Source: Gammaproteobacteria bacterium (GTDB lineage: Bacteria > Pseudomonadota > Gammaproteobacteria > Porifericomitales > Porifericomitaceae). Taken from it: a stretch of 38,871 bases of DNA. Positions within the stretch are counted from its first letter, which is position 1. The number at the start of each line of letters is the position of its first letter. Made by a program: the position numbers and the translations under genes. Of this stretch, positions 25,942 through 33,779 are shown one piece after another. The notes beneath the pieces were generated by a model that searched no databases, was not told where the DNA came from, and was given only the letters and a program-made list of their open reading frames with translations. Location: positions 1 to 38,871 of the forward strand of contig JAPPQA010000026.1 of the NCBI GenBank assembly GCA_028817255.1. The letters run 5' to 3'.

Positions 25942-26418
25942 ATGAATGACGTTCCCGAGGCGCTCTCGCATTTCCTGTGCTCGGCCCCTTCCCCGGAGAT
26001 CCGGAAGACACGCCAGTGTCTGGAACGCTCGCGGGCCATACAGGCGGACCTGAAGCGGCTCTTGCCCGCATCCCTGGTGCCGCATTGCACTGCCGTCTCC
26101 TGGCCCGAACATAACACGCTGCTGCTTTCCGCGGATGCGCCCGCCTGGGCCCTGCGACTCAGGTTCCTGTTGCCTCGCATCATCCGGCATATGGCCGGCG
26201 TCGCTCTGTACGATGGCCTGCACGCGGTGCGGATACGGACGGCCCCCAAGAGGCCCCGCGTGTACGGCGCTTCGGCCTGCCGTCTCTCGCGGACACTCGG
26301 TATTGATGCATCCGTTGCCGGGCGCTTGCGCGCTTTGGCTTTCGAGGTTGCCGACCCCGCGTTGCAACGCTCCTTGGAACGATTGGCCGGTCGTCGCCCC
26401 GATTCGGGAGACATTTGA
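25942..26418 (+). CDS. dciA: DciA-family (DUF721) protein, probable replicative helicase loader
   Basis: Small DUF721 protein; DciA is the ancestral loader that delivers DnaB helicase in bacteria without DnaC. The 158 residues contain the KH-like core ASLVPHCTAVSWPEHNTLLLSADAPAWALRLRFLLPRIIRHM, followed by a basic linker (RIRTAPKRPRV). The position, between secA and lpxC, is the usual one. ATG 25942 begins the conserved part; 32 extra upstream codons in frame are not supported. It is convergent with lpxC, whose stop lies 39 bases downstream. Confidence 0.85.
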   Translation: MNDVPEALSHFLCSAPSPEIRKTRQCLERSRAIQADLKRLLPASLVPHCTAVSWPEHNTLLLSADAPAWALRLRFLLPRIIRHMAGVALYDGLHAVRIRTAPKRPRVYGASACRLSRTLGIDASVAGRLRALAFEVADPALQRSLERLAGRRPDSGDI

Positions 26419-26457
26419 AGATATGCCGGGCACGTCTCGTTTCGGTCCTTGCGCCGC

Positions 26458-27372
26458 TTAGGTGGCGATGATCGGTTGTTGTAGAAAGCGAAGAGGTACG
26501 TCCCTTTCGTCTTCGAAGGTAACCAATTCCCAGGCATCCCGGTCGGCGAGCAATAATTTGAGCAGCTCGTTGTTCAACGTGTGTCCCGACTTGTGCCCTC
26601 GAAAAGAACCGATGAGGCTGTACCCCAGGAGATACAGGTCTCCTATCGCATCCAGGATTTTGTGTTTGACGCATTCGTTCGCCGAGCGCAGGCCGTCCTC
26701 GTTGAGGACGCGGTACTCATCCACTACCACTGCGTTGTCCAGACTGCCCCCCTTCGCCAGGTTTTCTTCCCGAAGTTTTTCGACTTCGCGCAGGAAGCCG
26801 AAGGTCCGGGCGCGGCTGACCTCCTGCACGAACGAGGTCGCAGAGAAATCGAATTCGGCAAAGGAGTTGCTTTCGTTGAAAGTAGGATGATCGAACTCGA
26901 TCGAGAACCCCACCTTGAAGCCGTTGAACGGCTCAAACTGTACCGATTTGTCCCCGTCTCTCTCGACGATTTTCTTTTTGATCCTCATGAATTTTTTGGG
27001 TGCGGCTTGCTCCCGGACGCCTGCCGACTGAATCAGGAACACGAAGGGCCCGGCGCTGCCGTCCATGATGGGGACCTCGTCCGCGCTCAGGTCCACGTAG
27101 GCGTTGTCAATTCCGAGTCCGGCAAATGCAGCCATCAAGTGCTCTACCGTGGATACGCGCCCCCCATCTCGCGCCAGCGTCGTGGACAGGCGGGTATCGC
27201 CGATATTTTCGCAGCGGGCCGGGATCTCTCTCACCGGCTCCATATCCGTTCGCCGGAATACGATCCCGCAATCGGGAGGAGCGGGGCACAAGGTTAACAA
27301 GACCTTCGTGCCGTTATGGAGACCTACTCCGGTGGCCCGGATTACGTTTCTGAGTGTGCGTTGTTTTATCAT
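26458..27372 (-). CDS. lpxC: UDP-3-O-acyl-N-acetylglucosamine deacetylase LpxC
   Basis: Zinc enzyme of the committed step of lipid A synthesis in the cytosol. The 304 residues show TLRNVIRATGVGLH at the start, the first zinc His in STVEHLMAAFAGLGIDN, the pair HKILDAIGDLYLLG (HxxxD) and the catalytic HKSGHTLNNELLKLLL. Length equals E. coli LpxC (305). In E. coli ftsZ precedes lpxC; here no division gene does, and lpxC has its own sigma-70-like promoter at 27524-27552. The Ala-Thr C-terminus lacks the LAXXXXXAVLA degron of enterobacterial LpxC, so FtsH control may differ (inference). Confidence 0.97.
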   Translation of the reverse strand: MIKQRTLRNVIRATGVGLHNGTKVLLTLCPAPPDCGIVFRRTDMEPVREIPARCENIGDTRLSTTLARDGGRVSTVEHLMAAFAGLGIDNAYVDLSADEVPIMDGSAGPFVFLIQSAGVREQAAPKKFMRIKKKIVERDGDKSVQFEPFNGFKVGFSIEFDHPTFNESNSFAEFDFSATSFVQEVSRARTFGFLREVEKLREENLAKGGSLDNAVVVDEYRVLNEDGLRSANECVKHKILDAIGDLYLLGYSLIGSFRGHKSGHTLNNELLKLLLADRDAWELVTFEDERDVPLRFLQQPIIAT

Positions 27373-27381
27373 ATTTCGGAC

Positions 27382-27395
27382 CCTACATAGGGTTG
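27382..27395. repeat. Short palindrome at the lpxC translation start
   Basis: ACCCTA-CA-TAGGGT, a 6-bp inverted repeat, lies about 10 bases upstream of the lpxC ATG. It may fold over the ribosome binding region or be a chance palindrome. Confidence 0.3.
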
Positions 27396-27491
27396 GTTTT
27401 CCCCGTTTTCCGTACGGGCTGCGCCTTCCCTTTGTTTATGCCGTTTTCGCAGGCCGCCGACGGACTGCCAAAAATCTTTCTCGAAAGACTG

Positions 27492-27517
27492 AAAAAAGCC
27501 GCGCCCCGCCGGCTTTT
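27492..27517 (-). terminator. Terminator-like hairpin between ccmI and lpxC
   Basis: On the minus strand AAAAGCCG pairs with CGGCTTTT around a GC-rich loop, followed by UUUUUU (complement of 27492-27497). It lies about 100 bases past the ccmI stop and can end the ccm transcript. It overlaps the predicted first bases of the lpxC transcript, since the lpxC -10 is at 27524-27529. It may therefore insulate lpxC from ccm read-through, or attenuate lpxC. Confidence 0.6.
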
Positions 27518-27523
27518 GCCAGT

Positions 27524-27552
27524 AATCTAAGGTAGAATCCGGCTTATGTCAA
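27524..27552 (-). promoter_or_regulatory. Sigma-70 promoter of lpxC
   Basis: On the minus strand a perfect TTGACA (27547-27552), exactly 17 bases, then TAGATT (27524-27529, 4 of 6). Expected start near 27517, leaving a leader of about 145 bases before the lpxC ATG. Two tandem 14-base repeats lie just upstream of the -35. Confidence 0.65.
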
Positions 27553-27559
27553 GTTTCTA

Positions 27560-27593
27560 CTTTGGTTTGACGGTTTTCGCTTTGGCTTGACGG
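27560..27593. repeat. Tandem 14-base repeats upstream of the lpxC promoter
   Basis: CTTTGGTTTGACGG (27560-27573) and CTTTGGCTTGACGG (27580-27593) differ at one position and have a 20-base period, about two helical turns. They end eight bases from the lpxC -35 element. The arrangement suggests paired binding sites for a regulator on one DNA face; none is identified. Confidence 0.5.
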
Positions 27594-27617
27594 AAAAAGT
27601 CCGTATCTCTTTTGTTT

Positions 27618-28913
27618 TCAAGGGATCGTCTGGTCAATCACCAAGTCCAGCGTCGCCCCCGAACCGGGGACGGCATCCGCGGGCCCGGCCTGCAAATCCC
27701 CGCTTTGCGGCCTGGCGTTTCCCGACTTCGAGACCCGCGCGCTTACCTGTACGCGGCGGAAACTGGAAAGGCGAGCGGTCGGCATCACCGAGGCGCTGTC
27801 GTCCAGGGTTACTTCCAGGGGCAGGTCGTCCACTCGCCGCCGCGTTGCCGCTACCGGCATGGGCGGCCCCTCCGGCGCCCGCGCGAATACGAATACGGTG
27901 TCGCCGGGGTCGGTAGCGGCAAGCAGGGAAGGAGCAATGGAGATTCGTACCTGAAGCGCTCCGGCATGAGCTTTGGCGGCGGCATCTGGAGAGGCGGCCC
28001 TGGTTGCCTGGGGCGCCGCGGGCGGCGCAATGGCCTCGGCAGGGGCCTCGGCAGGAGAATCCGCGGCCGGGGGTTCCCCGCCCGAGCGTTGTTCCACATG
28101 CGCGATCATGCGTTCCAGTCTGGCAAGCGCCTCGGGTTCGTTCCGTAAAAGCTCCGTGAGTTGTCGCCACCGATCCAACGCCAGGGGGAAATCCCCCGAT
28201 TCGAGCGCAACCAGCCCTGCCAGCCATAGCCCGTCCGCATTGCCCGGCTCCAGCGCCAGCGCCCGTTCTACCAGTTCCGCGGGGCGCCCGGTCAACTGGC
28301 CGTTATTCGCCATGCTGAGCGCGTTTGCGTACTGCAACAGGACTTCGGGGCGGTCTCCCCCCGTCAGGGAGTATGCTTGTTGCATTGCCGCCACGGCCTC
28401 GGAATAGCGTTCCAGGGTCATGTAGGAACGGGCCAGCAGCATCCAGTCGGCCAAGTCCCCCGGCTGTTGCGCAAGGCGCGCCGCCAAGGCCGCCACCATT
28501 TCTTCCACCGAAGGCAGCTCGCTTTTCGGGGCGGCGGCGTCCGGAACGGAGAAATCCGGGTTTCCCAGCTTGAAATACAGGCCAAACACCAATGCCGGCA
28601 ACAGACCCGCGAGACAGTAGGCCGACCACAGGAGGCGCGGCGGCCGTTTTTGCCGCTCCGGGCCCGCGGCGGCAGCGGCCTTGAGATCGCGCAGGAATTC
28701 CCGCTCAATCTCCAGGCGCATCGCGGAGAATTGCTCCTCGGCCAGCGTTCCCAGCCGCAGGTCGCGGTCCAGCGCGGAGATGCGGTCCTGGTAAATCGCG
28801 CGCAGGGCCCGCTCGCGGCTTCGTTCCTCCCCGCCCCGGCGGGGGCTCAACAGGCCGTAGAGCGCCGCCGCCAACACCGCCATCAGCAATATGCCGGCAT
28901 AGAACCAGAACAT
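27618..28913 (-). CDS. ccmI: Cytochrome c maturation protein CcmI (CycH)
   Basis: Inner-membrane apocytochrome chaperone of System I that presents CXXCH peptides to the CcmF/CcmH lyase. The 431 residues start MFWFYAGILLMAVLAAALYGLL (first membrane helix), followed by a cytoplasmic leucine-zipper-like loop, a second helix (WSAYCLAGLLPALVFGLYFKLG), TPR repeats (DLADWMLLARSYMTLERYSEAVAAMQQAY; RPAELVERALALEPGNADGLWLAGL), an Ala/Pro-rich linker and a C-terminal beta domain (LQVRISIAPSLLAATDPGDTVFVFAR). ATG 28913 begins two bases after the ccmH stop. This long form, with a C-terminal domain, is like those of Pseudomonas and Rhodobacter. Confidence 0.93.
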   Translation of the reverse strand: MFWFYAGILLMAVLAAALYGLLSPRRGGEERSRERALRAIYQDRISALDRDLRLGTLAEEQFSAMRLEIEREFLRDLKAAAAAGPERQKRPPRLLWSAYCLAGLLPALVFGLYFKLGNPDFSVPDAAAPKSELPSVEEMVAALAARLAQQPGDLADWMLLARSYMTLERYSEAVAAMQQAYSLTGGDRPEVLLQYANALSMANNGQLTGRPAELVERALALEPGNADGLWLAGLVALESGDFPLALDRWRQLTELLRNEPEALARLERMIAHVEQRSGGEPPAADSPAEAPAEAIAPPAAPQATRAASPDAAAKAHAGALQVRISIAPSLLAATDPGDTVFVFARAPEGPPMPVAATRRRVDDLPLEVTLDDSASVMPTARLSSFRRVQVSARVSKSGNARPQSGDLQAGPADAVPGSGATLDLVIDQTIP

Positions 28914-28915
28914 TT

Positions 28916-29419
28916 CTAATCGGGGCTTTGCCCGCCGGAGTCGTCGCTCAGCAAGGTTTCCAGCCGGTTGCGTTCCTCGGGCGCCAATTCGGGTGCGGAC
29001 TGTGCCGCGCCGCGGTGCGCGGCGAAGCGCAAGACTGTCGCTAAGCCGCCCAGTAACAGGAGAAACGGGGCGAACCAGAGGAAATAGGTGGAGATTTTCA
29101 AGGGGGGGCGGTACAGGACAAAGTCCCCGTAGCGCTGCACCAAGTAATCGGCAACCTGCCGGTCGGTATAGCCCTCCTGCAACAGGCGATATACCTCGTC
29201 GCGCATGTCCTGGGCGAGGTCCGCGCCGGAATCGGACAGCGATTGGTTCTGGCACACCAGGCAGCGCAGTTCCTTGAGCAGGGTCTGGTAGCGCTGTTCC
29301 CGCTCGGGATCCTCGAAGGTGCGGGGCAGATCCGCGGCAGGAGACGCGGAGGAGAATGCGAGCGCCAACAGCAGGAGCCGTCCCGCGCGTCCCGCGAAGC
29401 GGGCGGCGCTAAGCCGCAT
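28916..29419 (-). CDS. ccmH: Cytochrome c maturation thioredox protein CcmH
   Basis: Periplasm-facing oxidoreductase that keeps the apocytochrome CXXCH cysteines reduced. The 167 residues comprise a signal peptide (MRLSAARFAGRAGRLLLLALAFSSASPAA), the three-helix domain with LRCLVCQNQSLSDSGADLA (active CXXC), and a C-terminal membrane helix (YFLWFAPFLLLLGGLATVLRF). ATG 29419 is favoured over an upstream TTG at 29440. CcmG, which normally lies between ccmF and ccmH, is absent: only about 50 bases separate these two genes. Confidence 0.93.
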   Translation of the reverse strand: MRLSAARFAGRAGRLLLLALAFSSASPAADLPRTFEDPEREQRYQTLLKELRCLVCQNQSLSDSGADLAQDMRDEVYRLLQEGYTDRQVADYLVQRYGDFVLYRPPLKISTYFLWFAPFLLLLGGLATVLRFAAHRGAAQSAPELAPEERNRLETLLSDDSGGQSPD

Positions 29420-29473
29420 TGTTCGGCAGGCCGCCGGCAATGCGAGCGGATTCGCGTAGCGAACGAAGCCGCT

Positions 29474-31438
29474 TCAAGCTTGCGTTCCGGTGGCCAGGGG
29501 CAAGCCCTGCGGCAGGTTGCGCCGTCGCCAGGCTGTCCGGTACCGGGGATCGGAGAGCGCCAGCGTTCCCCCCAGGCCCATCACCAGCGCCCCAAGCCAG
29601 ATCCAACGCACCAGCGGCTTGTAGTGCAGGCGAACGCTCCAGGCCCCGTTCCCGAGCGGTTCCCCCAGCGAGACGTAGAGATCGCGCAACAGCCCGCCGT
29701 CTATCCCCGCTTCGGTCATCACCGCGTCGCGCACCGAATAATTGCGCTTTTGCGAATGCAGCACGACCAACGTCCGCCCTTGGCGGGCAACGTGAAACTC
29801 CGCTTCCGTGGCGCGGTAATTGGGGCCGGGGACGCTCCGTAGCGCAGCCAGTCGGAATTCGTAACCGGCCAGCATCGCGCTGTCCCCGACCGCCATGCGC
29901 TTATGCGCCTCGTCGCTATGCAGGCTGCTTACCAGGATGCCGCACATGGTGACCGCCAGCCCCATATGGGCCAGGCACATTCCGTAGAAGCCGCTGGACA
30001 GGTTCTGGCGACCGGCGGCAAGCCGCAGCCGCAACGTTTGCAGCGTGCCAAGCGCGATCCAGGCCGCCATGCCCGCTCCGCAGGCTGTCGGCAGGACCCG
30101 GTCCTCCGTCAGCAGCGCCGCGCAGGCGACGCCTACCAGCACGCTTCCCCACAGCGCGGCGCGCAGGCGGGGCCACAAGGCGGAGGCCGCATCCGCGCGC
30201 CAGCGCACCAGCGGGCCCATGCCGACCAGCACGATCACCGGCGCCATCAGCGGCACGAATACGGCGTTGAAATACGGAGGACCTACGGACAGCTTGCCCA
30301 TGCCCAGCACTTCCGCCGCCAGCGGGTAGAGGGTGCCAAGCAGGATTGTCGCCGTGCTGACCGTCAGAGTGACCGCGTTGACCAGCAGGAAGGTCTCGCG
30401 GGACATGGGCCGGAACTTTGGCCCGGCCGGCGAATTCGGCGCCCGCCAGGCGAACAGCGCCAACGCGCCGCCCACAAAAACGGCGAGTAATCCCAGGATA
30501 AACACCCCCCGCTCCGGATCGGTGGCAAAGGCATGCACCGAGGTTAGCACCCCGGACCGCACCAGAAAGGTCCCCAGCAGGCTCAGGGCGAAGGCGCAGA
30601 TCGCCAGCAGCGCCGACCAGTTCCGGTAAACCCCTCGCTTGTCGGTGGCGGCCAGCGAATGGATCAGGGCTGTGCCGACCAGCCAAGGCATAAAGGATGC
30701 GTTTTCCACCGGGTCCCAGAACCACCAGCCTCCCCAGCCGAGTTCGTAGTAGGCCCACCAACTGCCCAGGGCGATCCCCAGCGTCAGGAACACCCAGGCG
30801 GCTATTGCCCAGGGGCGCGCCCAGCGCGCCCAGCCGAGGTCCAGACGTCCCTCCAGCAGCGCGGTGGCGGCAAAGGCAAAGGCCACGGCAAACCCTACAT
30901 AGCCCATGTAGAGCATGGGCGGGTGGAAGATCAGGCCCGGATCCTGTAACAGCGGGTTGAGGTCCGCTCCGTCCGGCGGGGCAGGGAAATGCCTTTCGAA
31001 CGGATTGGAGGTCAGGAGCATGAACAACAGGAATCCGACGCTGATAATGCCCAATATGCCGAGCAGGCGCGCGGCGAAGGCGTCCGGCAGGCTTCGGCTG
31101 AACATCGCTACCGCCAGCGTCCACAGGCCCAGCACCAGCGACCAGAGCAACAGGGAGCCCTCGTGCGCTCCCCAAACCGCCGAGACGCGGTAGCCCAGCG
31201 GCAGGGCGGAATTCGAATTCTGCGCCACGTAGAGCACGGAGAAGTCGTGGTTGACGAATGCCTGCGTCAAGGCGCCGAAGGCCAGCGCCAGGCAGACAAA
31301 CTGGATCGTTGCCATCGGCCGGGCCACGGCCATCCACGGCGCGACGCCGTACGCCGCGCCCATGAGCGGCAGGATTGCCTGGATCAGCGACGCGCCCAGC
31401 GCCAGCGCCAGGCAGAACAGCCCCAGCTCGACGATCAT
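29474..31438 (-). CDS. ccmF: Haem lyase subunit CcmF
   Basis: Large polytopic protein that, with CcmH and CcmI, ligates haem from CcmE to apocytochrome c. The 654 residues contain many hydrophobic helices, WGAHEGSLLLW, the tryptophan-rich WWD domain (GWGGWWFWDPVENASFMPWL), and conserved His residues in helices flanking it. A large periplasmic domain (about 500-615) precedes the last helix. ATG 31438 overlaps the ccmE stop in ATGA. Length fits the family (about 650). Confidence 0.97.
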   Translation of the reverse strand: MIVELGLFCLALALGASLIQAILPLMGAAYGVAPWMAVARPMATIQFVCLALAFGALTQAFVNHDFSVLYVAQNSNSALPLGYRVSAVWGAHEGSLLLWSLVLGLWTLAVAMFSRSLPDAFAARLLGILGIISVGFLLFMLLTSNPFERHFPAPPDGADLNPLLQDPGLIFHPPMLYMGYVGFAVAFAFAATALLEGRLDLGWARWARPWAIAAWVFLTLGIALGSWWAYYELGWGGWWFWDPVENASFMPWLVGTALIHSLAATDKRGVYRNWSALLAICAFALSLLGTFLVRSGVLTSVHAFATDPERGVFILGLLAVFVGGALALFAWRAPNSPAGPKFRPMSRETFLLVNAVTLTVSTATILLGTLYPLAAEVLGMGKLSVGPPYFNAVFVPLMAPVIVLVGMGPLVRWRADAASALWPRLRAALWGSVLVGVACAALLTEDRVLPTACGAGMAAWIALGTLQTLRLRLAAGRQNLSSGFYGMCLAHMGLAVTMCGILVSSLHSDEAHKRMAVGDSAMLAGYEFRLAALRSVPGPNYRATEAEFHVARQGRTLVVLHSQKRNYSVRDAVMTEAGIDGGLLRDLYVSLGEPLGNGAWSVRLHYKPLVRWIWLGALVMGLGGTLALSDPRYRTAWRRRNLPQGLPLATGTQA

Positions 31439-31869
31439 GGAGGTTTGGCAGTGGATATGCCCAGCGCTTCGGCCACCTCTGGCGGCATATAATTTTCGTC
31501 GTGCTTGGCCAACACTTGGGATGCCTGGAACACGCCGTCTTCGCGCAGGCGCCCGTTGGCAATGATTCCCTGTTCCTCACGGAACAGGTCGGGCAGTACG
31601 CCTTCGTAGAGCACCACGATTTCCCGCTTCAGGTCCGTTACCGTAAAGCGTACGACAAGGCTGTCCTGGTCGCGCCGCACGCTGTCCTTTACCACCAGGC
31701 CGCCGACGCGGAAGTCTCTCCCGGAGGGCGCCTCTCCGGCCGCCACCTCCTGGGGCGTGTAGAAATACAGCAAATTTTCCTGAAAGGCCATGAGGATAAG
31801 CGCCGTACCCGCGGCAGTTGCGGCGAGGATCCCGCACACCATCCACTTCCGCCGGGTGCGCAAGTTCAT
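31435..31869 (-). CDS. ccmE: Periplasmic haem chaperone CcmE
   Basis: Membrane-anchored haem carrier that binds haem covalently before handing it to CcmF. The 144 residues start MNLRTRRKWMVCGILAATAAG (anchor) and carry the OB-fold with VGGLVV, RFTVTDLKREIVVLYEGVLPDLFREEQGI, and the haem-binding motif LAKHDENYMPPEV, whose His is the attachment site. ATG 31869 overlaps the ccmD stop (ATGA). Confidence 0.97.
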   Translation of the reverse strand: MNLRTRRKWMVCGILAATAAGTALILMAFQENLLYFYTPQEVAAGEAPSGRDFRVGGLVVKDSVRRDQDSLVVRFTVTDLKREIVVLYEGVLPDLFREEQGIIANGRLREDGVFQASQVLAKHDENYMPPEVAEALGISTAKPP

Positions 31870-32024
31870 GGATTTTTCCGGTTTCGCAGGAGGCGCAATG
31901 CCCGCCTCTCGCGCCAGGCGGGCACCAGCGCATTTAACAGCAGCACCGCCGCTGTCACTCCGTAAGATGCCCATACGTAGGAGGCGTAGCCTCCCATGGC
32001 AAGAAAATCACGCACAGTTGTCAT
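31866..32024 (-). CDS. ccmD: Haem exporter accessory protein CcmD
   Basis: A 52-residue single-helix membrane protein (MTTVRDFLAMGGYASYVWASYG then VTAAVLLLNALVPAW and an Arg-rich end). It matches CcmD in position, length and the FLAMGGYASYVWASYG signature, and helps release holo-CcmE from the CcmABC complex. It overlaps ccmC and ccmE by four bases at each end (ATGA). Confidence 0.93.
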   Translation of the reverse strand: MTTVRDFLAMGGYASYVWASYGVTAAVLLLNALVPAWRERRALRLLRNRKNP

Positions 32025-32773
32025 CCCTGTGGCCCGGTTTCCCCCAGCGCCGCCTTGCGCACCCAGGCATGATTGCGTTCCCGGGTCAGGATGTCGCAAC
32101 GCGCCCGGATCAGCAGGGCATACGCATAGTAGCACATGAAGCCCGCCGCCATGCACAGCAGCGGCGTCAGCATGCTGGCATGGATGGCGGGCGCGGCGAG
32201 ACGGCTTACCGAGGCTCCCTGGTGCAGAGTATTCCACCATACCACCGAATAGTGAATGATCGGGATATTTACGATCCCCACCAAGCTTAGCACCGCCCCG
32301 GCGCGGGCCGCTGCCCTGCGGTCTTCGATTGCCGACTGCAACGCCATGTAGCCCAGGTAGAGGAACAGAAGGATCAACTCCGAACTCAGGCGCGCGTCCC
32401 ATACCCACCAGGCGCCCCAGGTCGGTTTGCCCCAGATCGATCCGGTGACCAGCGCCAGGAAAGTGAAAGCCGCGCCCAGCGGCGCGCTGTTGCTCGCCAC
32501 CACCTCCGCCAGCTTCAGTTTCCATATCAGCAACACTGCCCCGGCAGTGGCCATGACCATGTAAACGAATAGCGACATCCAGGCGCTGGGGACATGCACG
32601 TAGATAATGCGGAAGACGTCTCCCTGCAAATAATCCGGCGGCGCGAGCACCAGGCCCCCATACGCGCCGGCCGCCAACAGCAGCGCGCAGGCAAGTCCGA
32701 GCCATGCGCTTAATCGTCGGGAGAGAAAATAAAAATCCCGTAGCGACGCGTATTTGTAAAACCGTTGGAACAT
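32021..32773 (-). CDS. ccmC: Haem exporter permease CcmC
   Basis: Integral membrane protein of the CcmABCD complex that loads haem onto CcmE. The 250 residues start MFQRFYKYASLRDFYFLS and include six hydrophobic helices, the periplasmic WWD domain (TGSIWGKPTWGAWWVWDARLSSELIL) and IIHYSVVWWNTLHQGASV with its conserved His. ATG 32773 overlaps the ccmB TGA by one base. Confidence 0.97.
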   Translation of the reverse strand: MFQRFYKYASLRDFYFLSRRLSAWLGLACALLLAAGAYGGLVLAPPDYLQGDVFRIIYVHVPSAWMSLFVYMVMATAGAVLLIWKLKLAEVVASNSAPLGAAFTFLALVTGSIWGKPTWGAWWVWDARLSSELILLFLYLGYMALQSAIEDRRAAARAGAVLSLVGIVNIPIIHYSVVWWNTLHQGASVSRLAAPAIHASMLTPLLCMAAGFMCYYAYALLIRARCDILTRERNHAWVRKAALGETGPQG

Positions 32774-33534
32774 CAGCCGATCCGTACCCGCAGGGAAAGG
32801 GCGGCAGCCGGGGGCGCCAGTGCCAGGGCGAGGAGCAGCATGCCCCCCAGGAAATAGAATTCGGCAGTCGGCGCGCGGCCAGCCGCGGCATTTTGCACGG
32901 CTACGGTGGAGACGATCAACACCGGCACGTACAAAGGCAGGAGTAGCAGGGCGGGAAGGGCGCTGCCCTGCCGCAGGCCGACGACCAGGGCCATGGCCAC
33001 CGCGCCGACCAGGCAGAGCGTCGGCGTGCCTATGATCAAGGTAAGCAACAGGGGCGCCAGAGCCGCGGCCGGCAGGCGCAGCAGTATCCCCAGCAGGGCC
33101 GCGGCCAGGAGCAGCGGGAGCCCGCTCAGTATCCAGTGCGATACGACCCGGGTCGCCAACAATACGCTCAGCGGATGGGGCGAGAGCAACCACTGGTCCA
33201 GCGTGCCGTCCTCGAAATCGGGACGAAACAGTCCATCCAGCGACAGGCAGACCGCGAGCAGGGCAGCCACCCAGACGATGCCCGGCGCCGCCTGCCGCAA
33301 TAGGGCGCTCTCCGGTCCCAGGGCCAGCGGAAACAGGGCGCCCACCGCAACGAAGAATATCAGGGGGACGGCCGCTTCCGCGCGGCGGCGGGATGTCAGC
33401 AGGAATTCTCTAGTCAGCACTTCGAGACAGGCGCGGCCCAGCGAGGCGGCGGATGCGCCTGCCAAGGGCGCCATGTTTGCGGGCGCCCGGGCCTGCAAAG
33501 GCGCCCGTTCCCGGGGTTCCTCGCCGCGCGTCAT
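32773..33534 (-). CDS. ccmB: Haem exporter permease CcmB
   Basis: ABC-transporter permease subunit of the CcmAB complex. The conserved part starts near LEVLTREFLLTSRRRAEAAVPLIFF and includes GALFPLALGPE, APGIVWVAALLAVCLSLD, FEDGTLDQWLLSPHPL, LIIGTPTLCLVGA and LLPLYVPVLIV. The ATG at 33534 gives 253 residues (E. coli 220); an ATG at 33474 gives 233 and is nearer to family length. Neither has a ribosome binding site. The partner ATPase ccmA, which nearly always precedes ccmB, is not upstream; the next gene is the divergent cytochrome operon. Confidence 0.94.
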   Translation of the reverse strand: MTRGEEPRERAPLQARAPANMAPLAGASAASLGRACLEVLTREFLLTSRRRAEAAVPLIFFVAVGALFPLALGPESALLRQAAPGIVWVAALLAVCLSLDGLFRPDFEDGTLDQWLLSPHPLSVLLATRVVSHWILSGLPLLLAAALLGILLRLPAAALAPLLLTLIIGTPTLCLVGAVAMALVVGLRQGSALPALLLLPLYVPVLIVSTVAVQNAAAGRAPTAEFYFLGGMLLLALALAPPAAALSLRVRIG

Positions 33535-33612
33535 TGTTCTGCCGCGAGCCGGTTCGCCGCGCCCGGGTCGCCGCATGGATTTTCCGCAACGGCGCCCCAT
33601 TCGGGCAGAGGC

Positions 33613-33640
33613 TTGACAACCGGGAAACGGTCCATATAGC
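33613..33640 (+). promoter_or_regulatory. Sigma-70 promoter of the 12-haem cytochrome operon
   Basis: A perfect TTGACA (33613-33618), 16-base spacer and TATAGC (33635-33640, first four bases of the -10 consensus). Expected start near 33647, giving a leader of about 130 bases that contains the inverted repeat at 33701-33723 and a strong GGAGGG before ATG 33780. Confidence 0.6.
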
Positions 33641-33700
33641 ATTTCATGAACTACAATGATAAACGATAAAGCCCTGGGCATACGATAGAGATGCCGAACA

Positions 33701-33723
33701 GCATATCGTGGGGCACGATATGC
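33701..33723. promoter_or_regulatory. Perfect 10-bp inverted repeat in the cytochrome operon leader
   Basis: GCATATCGTG (33701-33710) and CACGATATGC (33714-33723) are exact reverse complements around GGG. A related half-site, GCATACGAT, occurs about 22 bases upstream. It could be an operator for a dimeric regulator placed downstream of the promoter (repression) or an RNA stem-loop in the leader. No U-tract follows, so it is not an intrinsic terminator. AT-rich arms in a GC-rich genome make chance unlikely. Confidence 0.6.
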
Positions 33724-33779
33724 GAAGCGTCGGTAGCGTATCTCCAGAGGTTCTATCGGTAAGTAGTGGAGGGCGCGCA

